A stretch of 64,000 nucleotides of DNA from Bonia amplexicaulis (Eukaryota > Streptophyta > Magnoliopsida > Poales > Poaceae): the NCBI GenBank assembly GCA_036346245.1, contig CM070747.1, forward strand, positions 20,949,655 through 21,013,654, in the 5' to 3' direction. Shown in pieces: positions 46,300 through 57,683 of this stretch. Under the pieces are notes generated by a model that saw only the letters and a program-made list of their open reading frames with translations, was not told the origin of the DNA and ran no database searches. Within the stretch, counting starts at the first letter, position 1; each line of letters opens with the position of its first letter. The translations under genes were made by a program, and so were the position numbers.

Positions 46300-47724
46300 C
46301 CCCTAAACCCTAGATCGCAGTTATGCTAATCTCGAATTTCTATGAATATTTTTGGCTTTAGGGCTCTCAACTCGAAACCTAGATCGTAGTGGTTGTCAAT
46401 TTTATCCTGAAGCTACCATCATCGCTGTCCTCTGAGAACACCGGATCTGGATGAGGATGGGTACGCCGCTGTTTTCTTTAAATGCCATCACGTTCTTGGT
46501 GGTTCCCCAGTGGTTAGGCCCTCATTACTTTTCCTCCAGAAGCTATCTACAAGTGATGGATGTTGGAGGCTGGTTGGTGCCTTGGTGGCATTGCAAGCTC
46601 GGCAATGCGAACACATGAGTTCTGGTGTCATGCCTGCCCCTCACTGCTTGCCTTGGACCACATTGTGGCAGAAGCCTGCCTCTTCTTCTTCTTCATTGGT
46701 GCAGCATGGCCTATGTTTTAGACTTCAAGGTGTGTTCTGGCTCCTTTTCCTAGATTTGTTTGTTAATTTCTCAATTGCTACAAATTACCGAGTAGAAGGG
46801 TACGCCTAGCAAAGTAGAAAGATATGTTAAGAATTCTTAATGTGGGCATTTCAACAGATAGGAAATATATATCTCCACTAGACATAGTCATGTTGTAACA
46901 TTTCATGGAATGTTCATGTTTTCAACCTAAAGCTCAATTATTTATGCTTTGTGACCTGAAAGTTGAGTCGGGTGACTTTAAAAAGGTGGAGATTTTAGGG
47001 GCTTCTGTAGATTTATGTGTCATGCTCTGTTTTATCTTAGTTCTAAATTTTGGTTACAAGTTTCCAATGTTAGAGCCTTTTCCCGGTGCAAGGTGTGGTG
47101 TTGCTGTTGTCAATGATGGCAGCGAGGCATGGGAACAGTGAGGGCATTGATGAGGAGGCAATAAGGTGGTTTCAGATAAGGGTTTTTGAGGTGGTTTCTA
47201 ATGAGAACTAGAAATTTTAGTTTTAGTTATATGTTGTGTGTCTATACCTATGATTAATAATTTCTGTCATCAACCTTTATTATTTTATTTCTGTACTTTC
47301 TTTTGTTTTAGGATGGAAAGCCTCATGATCAATTAGGAGATTACATAAATGGTCATTAGGATTGAGTTTTATGCAACTTAAGCGGTTAAGCCAATACCGC
47401 CTCTCATGTCTAGGCTCCACCATGCATATAATATGAACTCAAAGTGGGTGTCGTCCTTTTTTAAAAAAAATTGCACCAAATTAACTCTAGGCTCCAGGTA
47501 TTACATCTTAACTCAAGATGCGTCACCAGTGAAAGATAATTGGAGTTGAGAAAGTGGTCGAAGTCATCGGCGAGGTGTGTTACCGGCGGTGAAGAAGTGA
47601 AAGACATCAGCAAGTTGTGTCACCGGTGGTATGGTCAGCAAGAAGAAGACAAAACTCCTTGGAGATACGTCAGGAGATCAGACTTTGTCTTATGAAGTTT
47701 AGCAAGTCAAGATTAGGGAGAGAT
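46300..47724. other. Helitron interior without supported genes
   Basis: 46510-46809 and 46905-47141 are open frames with no recognised domain; they may be captured exons (46560-46735 has exon-like codon composition). 47160-47700 is spacer with GTGTCACCGG-type short repeats at 47550-47630. Confidence 0.35.
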
Positions 47725-47996
47725 TGTTGGAACTAATCTTGACACATGTTGAGTACTCGTGTGTCCGAGTATGTGTAGGAGTCGAAGACCTCAGAGTTAG
47801 AGAGTAGTCAGAGACCCCAGAGTCGTAAGCTACAGTGAACCGGTCGTAAGTTACAGTCGGTTCACTGTAGCTTACGATCGGTTCACTGTAGCTTATGACT
47901 TTGGGGTCTCTGACTACTCTCCGACTCCGAGGTCTTCGACTCCTACACTTACTCGGACACACGAGTACTCGACATGTGTCAAGATTATTTCCAACA
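47725..47996. repeat. 272 bp near-perfect palindrome with LTR-like ends
   Basis: Left arm begins TGTTGGAACTAATCTTGACA and the right arm ends with its inverse, TGTCAAGATTATTTCCAACA. The match continues inward through GAGTACTCGTGTGTCCGAGT and GGAGTCGAAGACCTC to a centre of repeated GTAAGCTACAGTGAACC words near 47845. RNA from it would form a long hairpin. The first 17 bases equal the LTR end of the copia element at 57684-59681, so two inverted LTR ends may be the origin. Confidence 0.85.
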
Positions 47997-48471
47997 CGGA
48001 ATCTGCCTCATCTCCATATGCGCATTCAAGTTCAATAGTTGTTGCTCATGTGCATCTCCTTCAATTAGTAACAGAGCGTGTAAACATCAGGTACCATAAG
48101 ATTAATCATGTTATTGAATCTAAGTAGTGTGTTCGTGCATACAACCAAGCTAACAACACAATTAAAAACAAGCAAGTGAAACTCAGTCCTACAATCTATC
48201 TAAACCTCCAACTCTCTCTAAGTCATATTTTCTTTCAAACTTCTATTGTTAACACAAATGTTTATGATATCTTAAAAAACTAAAAAAATATATTTTTTCA
48301 GCGATCTCAATTATATCATTTCATAACACAAACTTTGGACCGATCTAGCGCGCTTTTGCACGGGCCACCCTGCTAGTTTGAATTAAGAGAAGACAGTTAA
48401 AAAACTTTAATAGTGCAAGAACGAATAAGCATTTAGGGACCGCCTAGTCAAATTTTGGACCATTAAATTTA

Positions 48472-48807
48472 GGACATATTCGTATTGGCTTCTAAAAGCT
48501 GCTTTTCTATAGTAAATCACCTAACCTAAAAGGACAAGTCTTGCGAGCAAGTGGTTGTCGTGCAGGGATCCAGGATAAGAGGGATCTTGGAGTCATTTGT
48601 AGATTGGACGTGTTGTTCAGTTGAAATGGTTTTTATACAGTATCTAGCTTTCAAATGGAGTGTCTGTTCAATATGAGGTCAACTAGTCGATTGTAGTACA
48701 TATTGTAGTGACTTTATTTATATCAGCCAAACTCGCACGTGTCTCTCTCTACAAGCTTCTCTACAAGCTGTTACTATTCATAAGCCAAAGCCAATACGAA
48801 TGGGCCC
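48472..48807 (+). mobile_element. MITE, ~336 bp, related to the 37495 family
   Basis: Inverted ends GGACATATTCGTATTGGCTT and AAGCCAATACGAATGGGCCC-type (right end near 48807). The interior TACAGTATCTAGCTTTCAAA, TGGAGT and GAGGTCAACTAG-TGTAGTAC follow the order seen in 1088-1326. Lies just right of the Helitron. Confidence 0.6.
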
Positions 48808-49499
48808 TTAGACCCAACAGGTCCCCTTCCCTTCTCTAGAGTTTACCTCTCCTCCCCCTTACCCTCATCCATGATCTAACCCCATAACTCTAGCCATTGC
48901 CTTAGTGTGAGGCTTGTTGATCCCGCCAATGCCATCATGTCGACATATGGCTCTCCACTTCACCTTTCGTCGACACTGCACCGGGCCGAGCACAAAGAAA
49001 AAAGTCTTTTAGAAGCTATATATTATTCATAGCTTTTTGAGAGGGGGTCATTCATAGCTAGACTCTACGGTGGATCTTGTCGCCAAAAAAGATTCTATAT
49101 TAGATCACATACAATGTTGCCTAATCCCAATTTACAAATTGGTTGGGCTTGTGTTCTCTAGCACAGAAATATCCAATCTATCCAGTAGATTGCCCATCCC
49201 AACTTTCTCTGCCTAGCCCAGGCTAGGCCCAACCAGTCTAGATCAATCCAACAATGCTACCCTTAAGTCCAACCTACTCATGTATGACAAGAGAAATGAG
49301 GTGGTGCCCCATGGTCTCAGCACCACCGCCTAGACCTCCACTAACAAGCATGTCGGCGGTTGTCCTCACCTCAGTCTTGGCTTAGCCCACTGCTCTCCTC
49401 GCTGCTCATCACCTCGAACCGCATGACTATGGGTGCGACAATTGTAGTGAGTGGTACGGCGCCCTAGAAGGTAGCAGCTGGCTCGGGAGCAAGCTAGTA
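48808..49499. other. Spacer before the minus-strand copia element
   Basis: No gene. Mixed sequence with no clear LTR, so the 3' end of the neighbouring copia element (minus) seems to be missing. Confidence 0.4.
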
Positions 49500-49591
49500 A
49501 GAATGTCTGCTATGGCCTTAGTAAGAATGTCTACCCTCTGTTCTTCGGTTGCAATATGCTTGATAATGATCATGCCCTCCTCAACATATTT

Positions 49592-50860
49592 TCAGATGAA
49601 ATGAAAATGAGTGTCAATGTGCTTACTCCTTCCATGAAACATCGGGTTTTTCATCAAAGCTATAGCTGACTTATTGTCGACGTAGAGAGAGATGGGATCG
49701 TTAGCCAAGCCTATTAGTTCATGCAATAACCTATTTAACCAAATACCATGGCAAGCTACCGTGGTGGCCGCCATGAACTCACCTTCACAGGAGGACATCA
49801 CCACACTTCTTTGCTTCTGTGAGCTCCAAGTTATCACATTGCCACAAAAAATAAAACACAACTCCAGGTGTGCTTTTCCTGTCATCAACATCCCTAGCTA
49901 AATTGCTATCACTATAGCTAGTTAGCACTGCTGCCTCCTCTCTTCTTGTATAGACCAACCCATGATCAATGGTTCTAGCAACATACCTCAAGATATGCTT
50001 TAGAGCTTGTTGATGTAGCTTGGTTGGTCTCTCCATATACCTACTTAGCACCCCGACTGCGTAGGCGAGATCCGACTGGGTGTGAGTCAAGTACCAAAGG
50101 CTTCCAACTATGCTCCTGTACATAGTTGCATTCAGTGGCACTCCTTCATCCCTCCCAAGCTTCAATTTGGGCTCCATTGAAAACTTGCAAGGATTACAGT
50201 CCTTCATGCATGTCTGTTCCAAAATCTTCTTTGCATAGGAGCCCTATTTTATTATGATATGATGCTCCTTTTGCTCTACTTCAAGGCCGAGATAGTAGCC
50301 GAGGAGCCCCAAATCACTCATATCAAACTCCTTCATAATCTGTTGCTTGAACCTCCTAATCTCCATGGTACTATTTCCATGACTATCAAGTCATCAACGT
50401 AGACACCAAAAATTAGCACATTACCTTCACCATTTCTCCTATAGACTGCCTGCTCATGGGAACACCTCTCAAGCCCAATATTTTTCAGGCTTTTTTCTAG
50501 CCGAGTGTTCCATGCCCTAGGTGCTTGACGAAGCCTGTACAAAACCTTGTGTAGTCTGTACACTTTATGTTCCTCATTCTTCTTGACAAAACCCTCTAGC
50601 TGGTTAACACACACCTCTTCCACAAGATCATCATTTAGGAATGCATACTTCACATTCAAATGGTGAACCTCCCAGGCCTTTTGTTCTGCAAGTGCCAACA
50701 ACAACCTCATTGTATCAAGCCTAGTCACATGTGCAAAGACTTCATCAAAGTCTATTCCTTGCTGTTGGACATAGCCCTTTGCAACCAATCTTACCTTATG
50801 CTTGGTGACATTGCCCTCAGAGTCTTTCTTGACTTTGTATACCTATTTTAGGCCAATGGG
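49592..50860 (-). pseudogene. Copia reverse transcriptase and RNase H remnant
   Basis: 50788-50333 carries VAKGYVQQQGIDFDEVFA, KVLYRLRQAPRAW and the polymerase motif YVDDL. 50222-49785 carries MYRSIVGSLWYLTHTQSDLA and the RNase H start. 49891-49592 carries CEGEFMAATTVACHGIWL and VDNKSAIALMKNPMFHGRSK. Frames break between these parts, so no full pol product is possible. Confidence 0.85.
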
Positions 50861-51560
50861 TTTGTGCCCAGCAGGTAGTTCTATCAAACCGCATGTGTCA
50901 TTCTTGACTATGGCCTCCAATTCCTGTTTCATGGATGTCACCCCTTTCTCCTCCTTTGTAACTCCACGAAGCTGGCTCATCTTCAGTCATTGAGTACAGC
51001 TCCCCATATTGTATAAGTTCAATTGCTCCATATATATCACTCAACCTACACACTAGTAACCTTTCATCAAACAAGGAAGTGGTCATCGAGGATGTCAAAG
51101 GTGTCGCTGTGGCTAGTGTGGTCACAGTCGGCGTTGCGTCGTCCTCTAGTGTCACGCACTTGTGTGAGGTCATGGGAGCTCTCACAGGTGTGCTTGGTGT
51201 AGACAAGGTCAATATGGAGACCAGTGGCATGGACGATCACTACGAGTCCACTAGTGGGCTAGCCATGTGCTTGGGCTGGCTAGCCACTGTACACGAACTG
51301 TCTAGCCTCCTTTGTCTATTGCCCAGACCACCTGTCCGGATGTCATCTAGGGTGATCGCCTCACCTTGCCTATCTGAACCATCACCACTTCCTTCTGCAT
51401 GGTAAACCATGAAGCCTACCCAGGTCTAAGTGTTATTAATAGGGACAAAACTCCATTTCCATTCTTCTTTTTAATACCACATCTTGATTGACGTAAATCT
51501 TCTTTCTCCTGGGGTCGAATTGGCGATGCGCCTTGCTGCTAGGTTCAATTTCTAAAGAGA

Positions 51561-52269
51561 TCATAGGTGTTCTTTCATCATCCAGCTTCCTTGTTTGTGC
51601 ACTAGGCACTTTAGCATGGGCAATGTAGCCAAAATCCTTAGGTGTTCAAGGTGTGGTTTATTTCCAGTCCACGCTTCATACAGGGTCATGCCGGCCAAAT
51701 CTTTAGTTGTTGTCTTGTTCAAAAGATAGACAGAGTATCTAATAGCCTCACTGCAAAACTCTCCTGACATTCTCTTGCATTTGAGCAAGCTTCTTGCCAT
51801 TACCAGTACAGTTTGGTTTCTATGCTCCACAACTCTATTTTTCCATGGAGTATATGGTGCAGTAAGAAACCTTTTCACAATATATCTCAAACTCATTAGA
51901 TATAAATTCTCCCCCATGGTCTATCTGGAGTGCTTTCACCGTATGCTCGCACTCCTTTTCCACTAAAGTTTTGAACTTCACAAAAGCAGCAAATGCCTCT
52001 CCTTTTCCCTCTAGCATATACACCCACATCATTCTGATAAAGTCATCCATAATCAATAGAAAATACTTATTATCTGTAGTTGTGTTGGGTGTAACAGGAC
52101 CACATAAATTAGCATGTAGTAACTGCAATGGTTTCTGAGCTCTGAAATTTGCATGCTCTGGAAAGGGGTTTCTTGGCTGTTTGGCCAATAGACAACCACT
52201 GCATATTTGTGTATGGTGCACAATACTGGGTAGCCCATGTTCCATTCCCTTGTCAGACATCAGCTTCAA
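51561..52269 (-). pseudogene. Copia integrase remnant
   Basis: 52269-51835 has the zinc-binding tail CSGCLLAKQPRNPF and the core LLHANLCGPV, where the usual catalytic Asp (HADLCGP) reads Asn, then QIDHGGEFISNEF. 51917-51561 continues with NRTVLVMARSLLKCKRM-like text after a frame change. Inactive by both the residue change and frameshift. Confidence 0.8.
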
Positions 52270-52729
52270 AGCTTAGAAATTGATATGGCCAAGATGTGCA
52301 TGCCATGACCATGCTTGTTCCTTAAGATTTGCCATCAAGCAAATTGGTTTGCACGTATCCAGCAATACCTTGTAAAGTCTTTTAGGTGACCTCCTTCACA
52401 ACCAAATGTCCACTGCTATCATATAAATATAGGAATGCTAGATATATGATTATCTTACACCCTCCTTCAGATAATTGACAAATGCTAATTATGTTGTTGC
52501 ATAAACTAGGTACGTAATATAACTCTGATAGAAGACTTTATTCGCCATTCTTGCACTGCAACAACACTAAGCCCTTTCCTTTAATTTTAACAGTGAATCC
52601 ATCTACAAACCTCACTTGTCCCATAATGCTTTCATCAAGCTCATTGAACTTGTTCTTCTGTCCAGTCATGCGATTGCTTGCCCTATTGTTGAGGTACCAG
52701 ACACTTGACTCAATCACCTCCTCCTCGTT

Positions 52730-53760
52730 CTAGCGCATCTTTGGTATGACCTTCTCGTTGAGCATGACTGTGGCACATGAAGCCATGAGGAGGACTAGCT
52801 CCTTATCCTCATGTCCTTGCATGAGATTTGCTTCATGATTAATTTTCATGTTACGGCATTCAGATGCATAATGGCGAAAGTTTTGACATTCGAAGCACTC
52901 GATGTGGGACTTGTCACGGCAAGGCAAGTAGCCACGCCCGCTTCTTCCATTGTCGTGACTGTTTCTATTGCAATCTTGTCTTCTACCACGCGTGCGACCA
53001 CGTCCTCACCCACGGTTGCCTTGAGATGATGACTCCTTGCTTGTGCTTTCACCATCTCTCTTCGCCTCTCCCTGCAGAAACAATGTCTGCTCTTGGCCTA
53101 CTTGGTAGCCCTTCAGACGATCTTCATGAGCCTTGAGTGACCCAGTGACTTCCTCAATCTTCATGTTCCCAAGGTTACTAGAGTACTCAAGTGTGATCAC
53201 TATTGGCAGGAACTTCTCTAGCACAACCCGAAGATACTTTTTCACCACCATGGACTTGTCCAAACTGTTACCGAGGGCTCTGATTTGGTTGACAAGATCA
53301 TTCAGCTTGCTGGAGAAATCATCCATGGTCTACGCATTGTCCATCTGTAGATTCTTGAACTCACCCTGTAGTGTCTGTAGCCACACTTTCTTCACACGAT
53401 CCACACCTTCATGCATAGTACGAAGTGTATTCCATGCCTCGCGTGCTATCTTCTTTCCCACATGTTGCCTCATCATCGTGTCCGGCACTTTTTGGTAGAT
53501 GACGGCGAGAGCCATCTAATCTACCTTTCCTTCCACCTCCATGTCCTTAGTCTTCGGGTCAACCGCCACCCATATACCTCGAGCGCACATGTTGGCCTTT
53601 ATCTTCATCACCCACATTGGGTATTTTTAGAGGATAGCATAGGGTATAGAAGGGAAATTGACCCCTCCTTCGCTGGAGCCTTGGACATCGTCTCGTTGCC
53701 TGTGATGTTGCTTTCTATTGGTGGCATGATTTTCATCCACTGGTGCAATCAAGTGAGTCA
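52730..53760 (-). pseudogene. Copia gag remnant with CCHC knuckle
   Basis: Reading leftwards from the primer site, gag text appears in pieces with stops: VIYQKVPDTMMRQHVGKKIA, AWNTLRTMHEGVDRVKKVW, then DFSSKLNDLVNQIRALG (UBN2-type gag) and, at 52927-52730, the zinc knuckle CFECQNFRHYASEC, in which the usual Gly before His is replaced. Confidence 0.75.
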
Positions 53761-53775
53761 TACTCTGATACCAAA

Positions 53776-54127
53776 TATTGGTATAAGCCTTAGGACTACT
53801 TACAAGATCACACACAGAGAAAACATAATGCTATGTGGAGAAGAACACAGTGGAGCACGAATTGTATTGTGGTGCTAATACGACACACCTTTTCTGTGTG
53901 TTTTTTTGTCTTTTATTCATGCAAACATTTTCTTCTAATAGAAATGCAAAGACTCAACAAACTGGACTCAACTTACTCCAGGATCTATGGCATACCTCAT
54001 GTCCCTCAACTATATGCTGCATGTACTACTGCTACCGCATGACTAGGAAATAACAATAAACAATGCCATGTAACATACATGCACGTGGACTCTAATACTC
54101 TCCTAGAAACCAGCTACAACAAACATC
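53776..54127 (-). repeat. 5' LTR of the minus-strand copia element
   Basis: Minus strand starts TGATGTTTGTTGTAGCTGG near 54127 and ends ...TTATACCAATA at 53776, next to the primer site. The final bases TA replace the usual CA. Boundaries are approximate on the right. Confidence 0.5.
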
Positions 54128-54652
54128 ATGTGTCAAGCACTCGGGGGCAGCTTAGGCAAGGTGGCACAGCGACTTGTTGGGAGCGGTTTCGCTCTGGCAT
54201 GGGGGCGCGATGGCGATCGGTGATGATAGTACTTGGCGGCCAACTTGCTTGAGCATAGCTTGAGTTGGGAAAATGGCATATCCAACAAGAGATATGGTGA
54301 TGGAGGAAAGAGGCTAAGACGTACTAACCTGGTTTAAATTGTCCACGTCATCATCCACATATACGACTGCCTGTGATGAACAGTCCAGTCATCGCCCTCA
54401 ATTGCAAAACCATGCTAAAAACCAACCTTGGGGTTATTTGCACTGATGGGAGCCCTATTTTACACCAGCGTGCGGGGCATAGTAGTAACGTGCATTCCAG
54501 CATGAGGCCTATTTCCCAGAATGGAAAGGCTCCACTTAGCTACCACTCCCTTTTGCTATTTTCGGATGAAAAATGGATATACCCCCCTCTCTACCATCCT
54601 TAGTGTCTCTCGCCCCCTCCCCACAAACCCTAGACCACGCCGCCGCCGGTGA
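54128..54652. other. Spacer between two copia elements
   Basis: No gene supported. 54373-54603 is an open frame without a known domain. Confidence 0.4.
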
Positions 54653-56649
54653 ATGCCGCTGTGCTGTAGCCTCACCAAAAAGCCTAGAGAAAAGATGACA
54701 GGCTCCACCAGTGAAGGATGTTATGGCCTCGTCGAACCCATCAAACCTACATGCTTCTGCTTCGTCAGTCGTCGCTCACTGCGGCGACATTCAATCATCA
54801 CCGGCTACGACCATGGCAGTGGCTACGACCACGACGCTGGCTATGACAACGGCACCGGCTACGACCACGACATCACCAGCTTGACCACGACGATGGGTGA
54901 ACACATCACTGCTCCGACTGCTCCAACTTCAGGCAGCGCTACAACCACGGTCAGTGGTACGACCACGGGCGGTGGTATGACCATGGGAGAATTTGTATCC
55001 CCGCCATCGACCATTCTATCGGACATCGACCTCAATGATGAAGGAGCTCCTCAGAGGTTCCGCATGGTGCAGGACTGCATCAACGATGCCCCTCCACGCA
55101 AGCTCGAGCTTGATCCGGATGAGCTGTACATGCTGACGATGGAGGAGCCAACCTCTGTAACTGAGGCCCAGGCTGACCGAGGGTGGCGGATGGCGATGCA
55201 GGAGGAGATGAACTCCATCGAAGAGAATCGGACATGGGACCTCGTTGATATTCTGACTGGAAAATGCCCAATTGGTCTTAAGTGGGTGTTCAAGCTCAAG
55301 AAGGATGCCCGCGGCGAGATCGTGAAGTGCAAGGCGCGTCTGGTGGCAAAGGGCTATGTCCAACGTGCCATCATCGACTTCGACGAGGTATTCGCACCTA
55401 TGGCACGCCATGAGGGATGGCCGGTACATCACCTTGACGTGAAATCTACCTTTCTCAACGGCGATCTCTCGGAGAAAGTGTACGTTGCCTAGCCTCCCGG
55501 TTTTGTCTACAAAGGGCACGAGCATCTGGTGCTGCGGCTGCGTAAGGCTCTTTACAGGCTCCGACAAGCGCTGAGAGCCTAGAATGCCAAGCTCGACACC
55601 ACGATGACCCTCCTCGCCTTTAAGGGAACTTTGTCCGAGCATGCCGTGTACACTCGGGGAGCTAGTGACTTACGACTAGTGGGTGTCTACATCGACGACT
55701 TGGTGGTAACTGGTGCCCGTCTAGAGGAAATCAACCGATTCAAGGTCCAGATGGAAGCAGAGTTCAAGATGAGTGATCTTGATTCTCTCAGCTATTACCT
55801 CGGGATTGAGGTAATGCAGAGTGAGGGCAAGATCACCCTATCACAAGCAAGCTACTCAGCCAAGCTACTGGAGAAGGCCAGGATGAGTGGCTACAACCCC
55901 ATCCTTGTGCCAATGGAGCCGTGACTAAAGTTGAGCAAGAGAAGCTCAAATCCTCCGTTCGATGGCATGTTGTACTGTAGCATTGTTGGAGTCATACGCT
56001 ATCTGGTACACACAAGACCAGACATCGTGTTTGCTGTCGGCTACATAAGTTGGTTCATGGAATCGCCGACTACCGAGCACTTTAGCTTCGTGAAGCATCT
56101 GCTACGCTATGTGGCAGGGACGATTGACTACGGTTGTAGGTACACTAGAGACACAGGGGCAGCTAAGCTCGTCAGGTATAGCGACGTAAACATGGTCAGA
56201 GATGTTGACGACTGAAAGAGTACCTCTAGCATGATCTTCTTCGTTGGGGGGGGGGGCTAGTGAGTTGGCAATCACAGAAGCAGAAGACCGTCGCCCTGTC
56301 AACTTGCGAGGCTGAGTATGTCACCGCCTCAATAGCTGCATGCCAAGGGATTTGGCTTGGGGAGTTGCTCAGCAATCTGCTCAACGGGGAAGCATCAGTG
56401 GCAACTCGGCTCGTAGACAACAAGTCTGCAATACAGCTGTAAAAGAATCCAGTGTACCATGACCGGAGCAAGTAGCACATTGAAACGCGTTATCACTTCA
56501 TCAGGCAATGCGTTGAAAATGGCAAGGTCCTCATCGACTACGTCAATTCCAACGAGCAATTAGCGGACTTGCTGACCAAACCCCTTGGGCGGATCAAGTT
56601 TCAAAGTCTGCGCGAGAAGGTTGGAGTCATCACTGTGAATGGTAACTAG
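54653..56649 (+). pseudogene. Copia pol remnant: RT and RNase H
   Basis: 54653-55492 starts with 24 bp repeats giving GYDHGSGYDHDAGYDNGTGY, then ADRGWRMAMQEEMNSIEENR, KCPIGLKWVFKLKKD and LVAKGYVQ, the copia RT start. After a stop at 55490, RLRQALRA then another stop, then VYIDDLVV (polymerase motif) and SYYLGIEVMQSEGKITLSQ. 55931-56215 gives YCSIVGVIRYLVHTRPDIVF. 56260-56442 gives SWQSQKQKTVALSTCEAEYV (RNase H). At least six in-frame stops, several explicable as C-to-T or G-to-A changes, plus a run of nine or more G at 56248. Confidence 0.85.
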
Positions 56650-56663
56650 ATCAAGGGGCATAT

Positions 56664-57379
56664 TGTTAGAATAATTGATCAAGTTGTCAGGTTGTTGAGC
56701 ACGAAGTCCTGGTCGTGCGTGTCAAGTAGTCGAGCACGACGTCCTGGTCGTGCGCGTAGTCGAGTCTTTCTCATTTTCAGTTAGAGAACGTGCGCAATTT
56801 GCAGTTGTGGGATGGCACGACCATGTAGTCGTGGCGCACAAATAGGAGTGGCCAAATGGCCTTTACTTGTACTCATTCAGTATAAATAGAGTCCCCCAAA
56901 AAGCTGCAGGAGGTGATTTTTGAAGGCAGCACAAAAACCTTGTGTCTTCCATTTTTATTACGTGAGTTTTTCCCTGTGCTTGAGGTACTCGTAAATCGTA
57001 GAGTGTTTACGATTTGCTAGTTGTAGAGTGCCTCCAACTTCCTAGTCGTGTACAACTTCCGACTACCGATTGCGACTAGATACTCATGGTAGCTCCGAGT
57101 ACTCGTATACGACTTCGTGGTCGTAATTTCGTGTACTCATAAATGACTATGTGGTCGTAAGATCGACTACATGGTCGTAGCTCTGAGTGGTCATAAGATC
57201 GACTATGTGGTCGTAAGATGTACTACGTGGTTGTAAGATTGACTGTGTGGTCATAAGACATTTTGCGTGGTCGTAAGATCGACTGCGTGATCGTAAGACG
57301 TTCTGCATAGTCGTAAATTCGAATACGTGATCGTAAGTTGTTCTACGTAGTCGTAATGAGTACCAGGTACTTGTAGTCA
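56664..57379 (+). repeat. 3' LTR with an internal minisatellite
   Basis: Starts TGTTAGAATAATTGATCAAG and ends near CTTGTAGTCA. TATA-like CAGTATAAATAGAG lies at about 56878. From about 57100 to 57360 it consists of diverged repeats of a 20-26 bp unit of the form TCGTAAGATCGACTACGTGG (ten or so units). Confidence 0.65.
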
Positions 57380-57683
57380 TGGGACTGAGCTTCAACACAC
57401 TCATGGTCCTACTCCTCATTGTCGCCACGCTCGTTCTCTTCGGGCGGCGACAATGCCATGCGCGCACCACCGAGGACAAGGACGACGAGATTTCATTGCC
57501 GCCGTGGGACATCGTGTTATACCACAAGCTGAAGATCCGCATGCCTGACATGGCCAGAAGCCTCAAGCCAGTGAACTTCATTGGCTAAGGATGGTCCGGT
57601 GTGGTGTACCGTCAACCATCCCATCGGCCGACGTCACGATCATCGTCAAGAAGTTTCGGTCAAACGATGAGGCGTCAGTCGCT

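Larger units (their letters stand above)
44852..48376 (+). mobile_element. Non-autonomous Helitron, 3.5 kb
   Basis: The 5' end TCTATCTATTATATTATTAA and the 3' end CTAG followed by T are Helitron features. Before the 3' end, AGCGCGCTTTTGCACGGG is a worn GC hairpin like those of rice Helitrons. No Rep/helicase ORF is present. The element carries at least one gene-like piece (45739-46090) and a long palindrome. The base before the 5' end is T rather than the expected A, so the left end may be shifted or mutated. Confidence 0.6.
49500..54127 (-). mobile_element. Decayed Ty1-copia element (minus strand)
   Basis: Reading leftwards: a 5' LTR (54127-53776), primer site TGGTATCAGAGT (just below 53776), gag with a CCHC knuckle, integrase, reverse transcriptase, RNase H, ending near 49500. 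The order GAG-INT-RT-RH is that of Ty1-copia. Multiple stops and frameshifts; no matching 3' LTR found at the left side. Defective. Confidence 0.8.
54653..57379 (+). mobile_element. 5'-truncated Ty1-copia element (plus strand)
   Basis: Contains the reverse transcriptase and RNase H part of pol, then a polypurine tract (ATCAAGGGGCATA near 56651) and a 3' LTR. Gag, integrase and a 5' LTR are absent. Not closely alike in text to the minus-strand element next to it, so a separate insertion. Confidence 0.75.

Noticed and set aside
57147..57581. A 144-residue minus-strand ORF over the copia LTR and kinase start
   Set aside because: Its repetitive Tyr-Asp-His text comes from the LTR minisatellite and it runs antisense to the kinase pseudogene.
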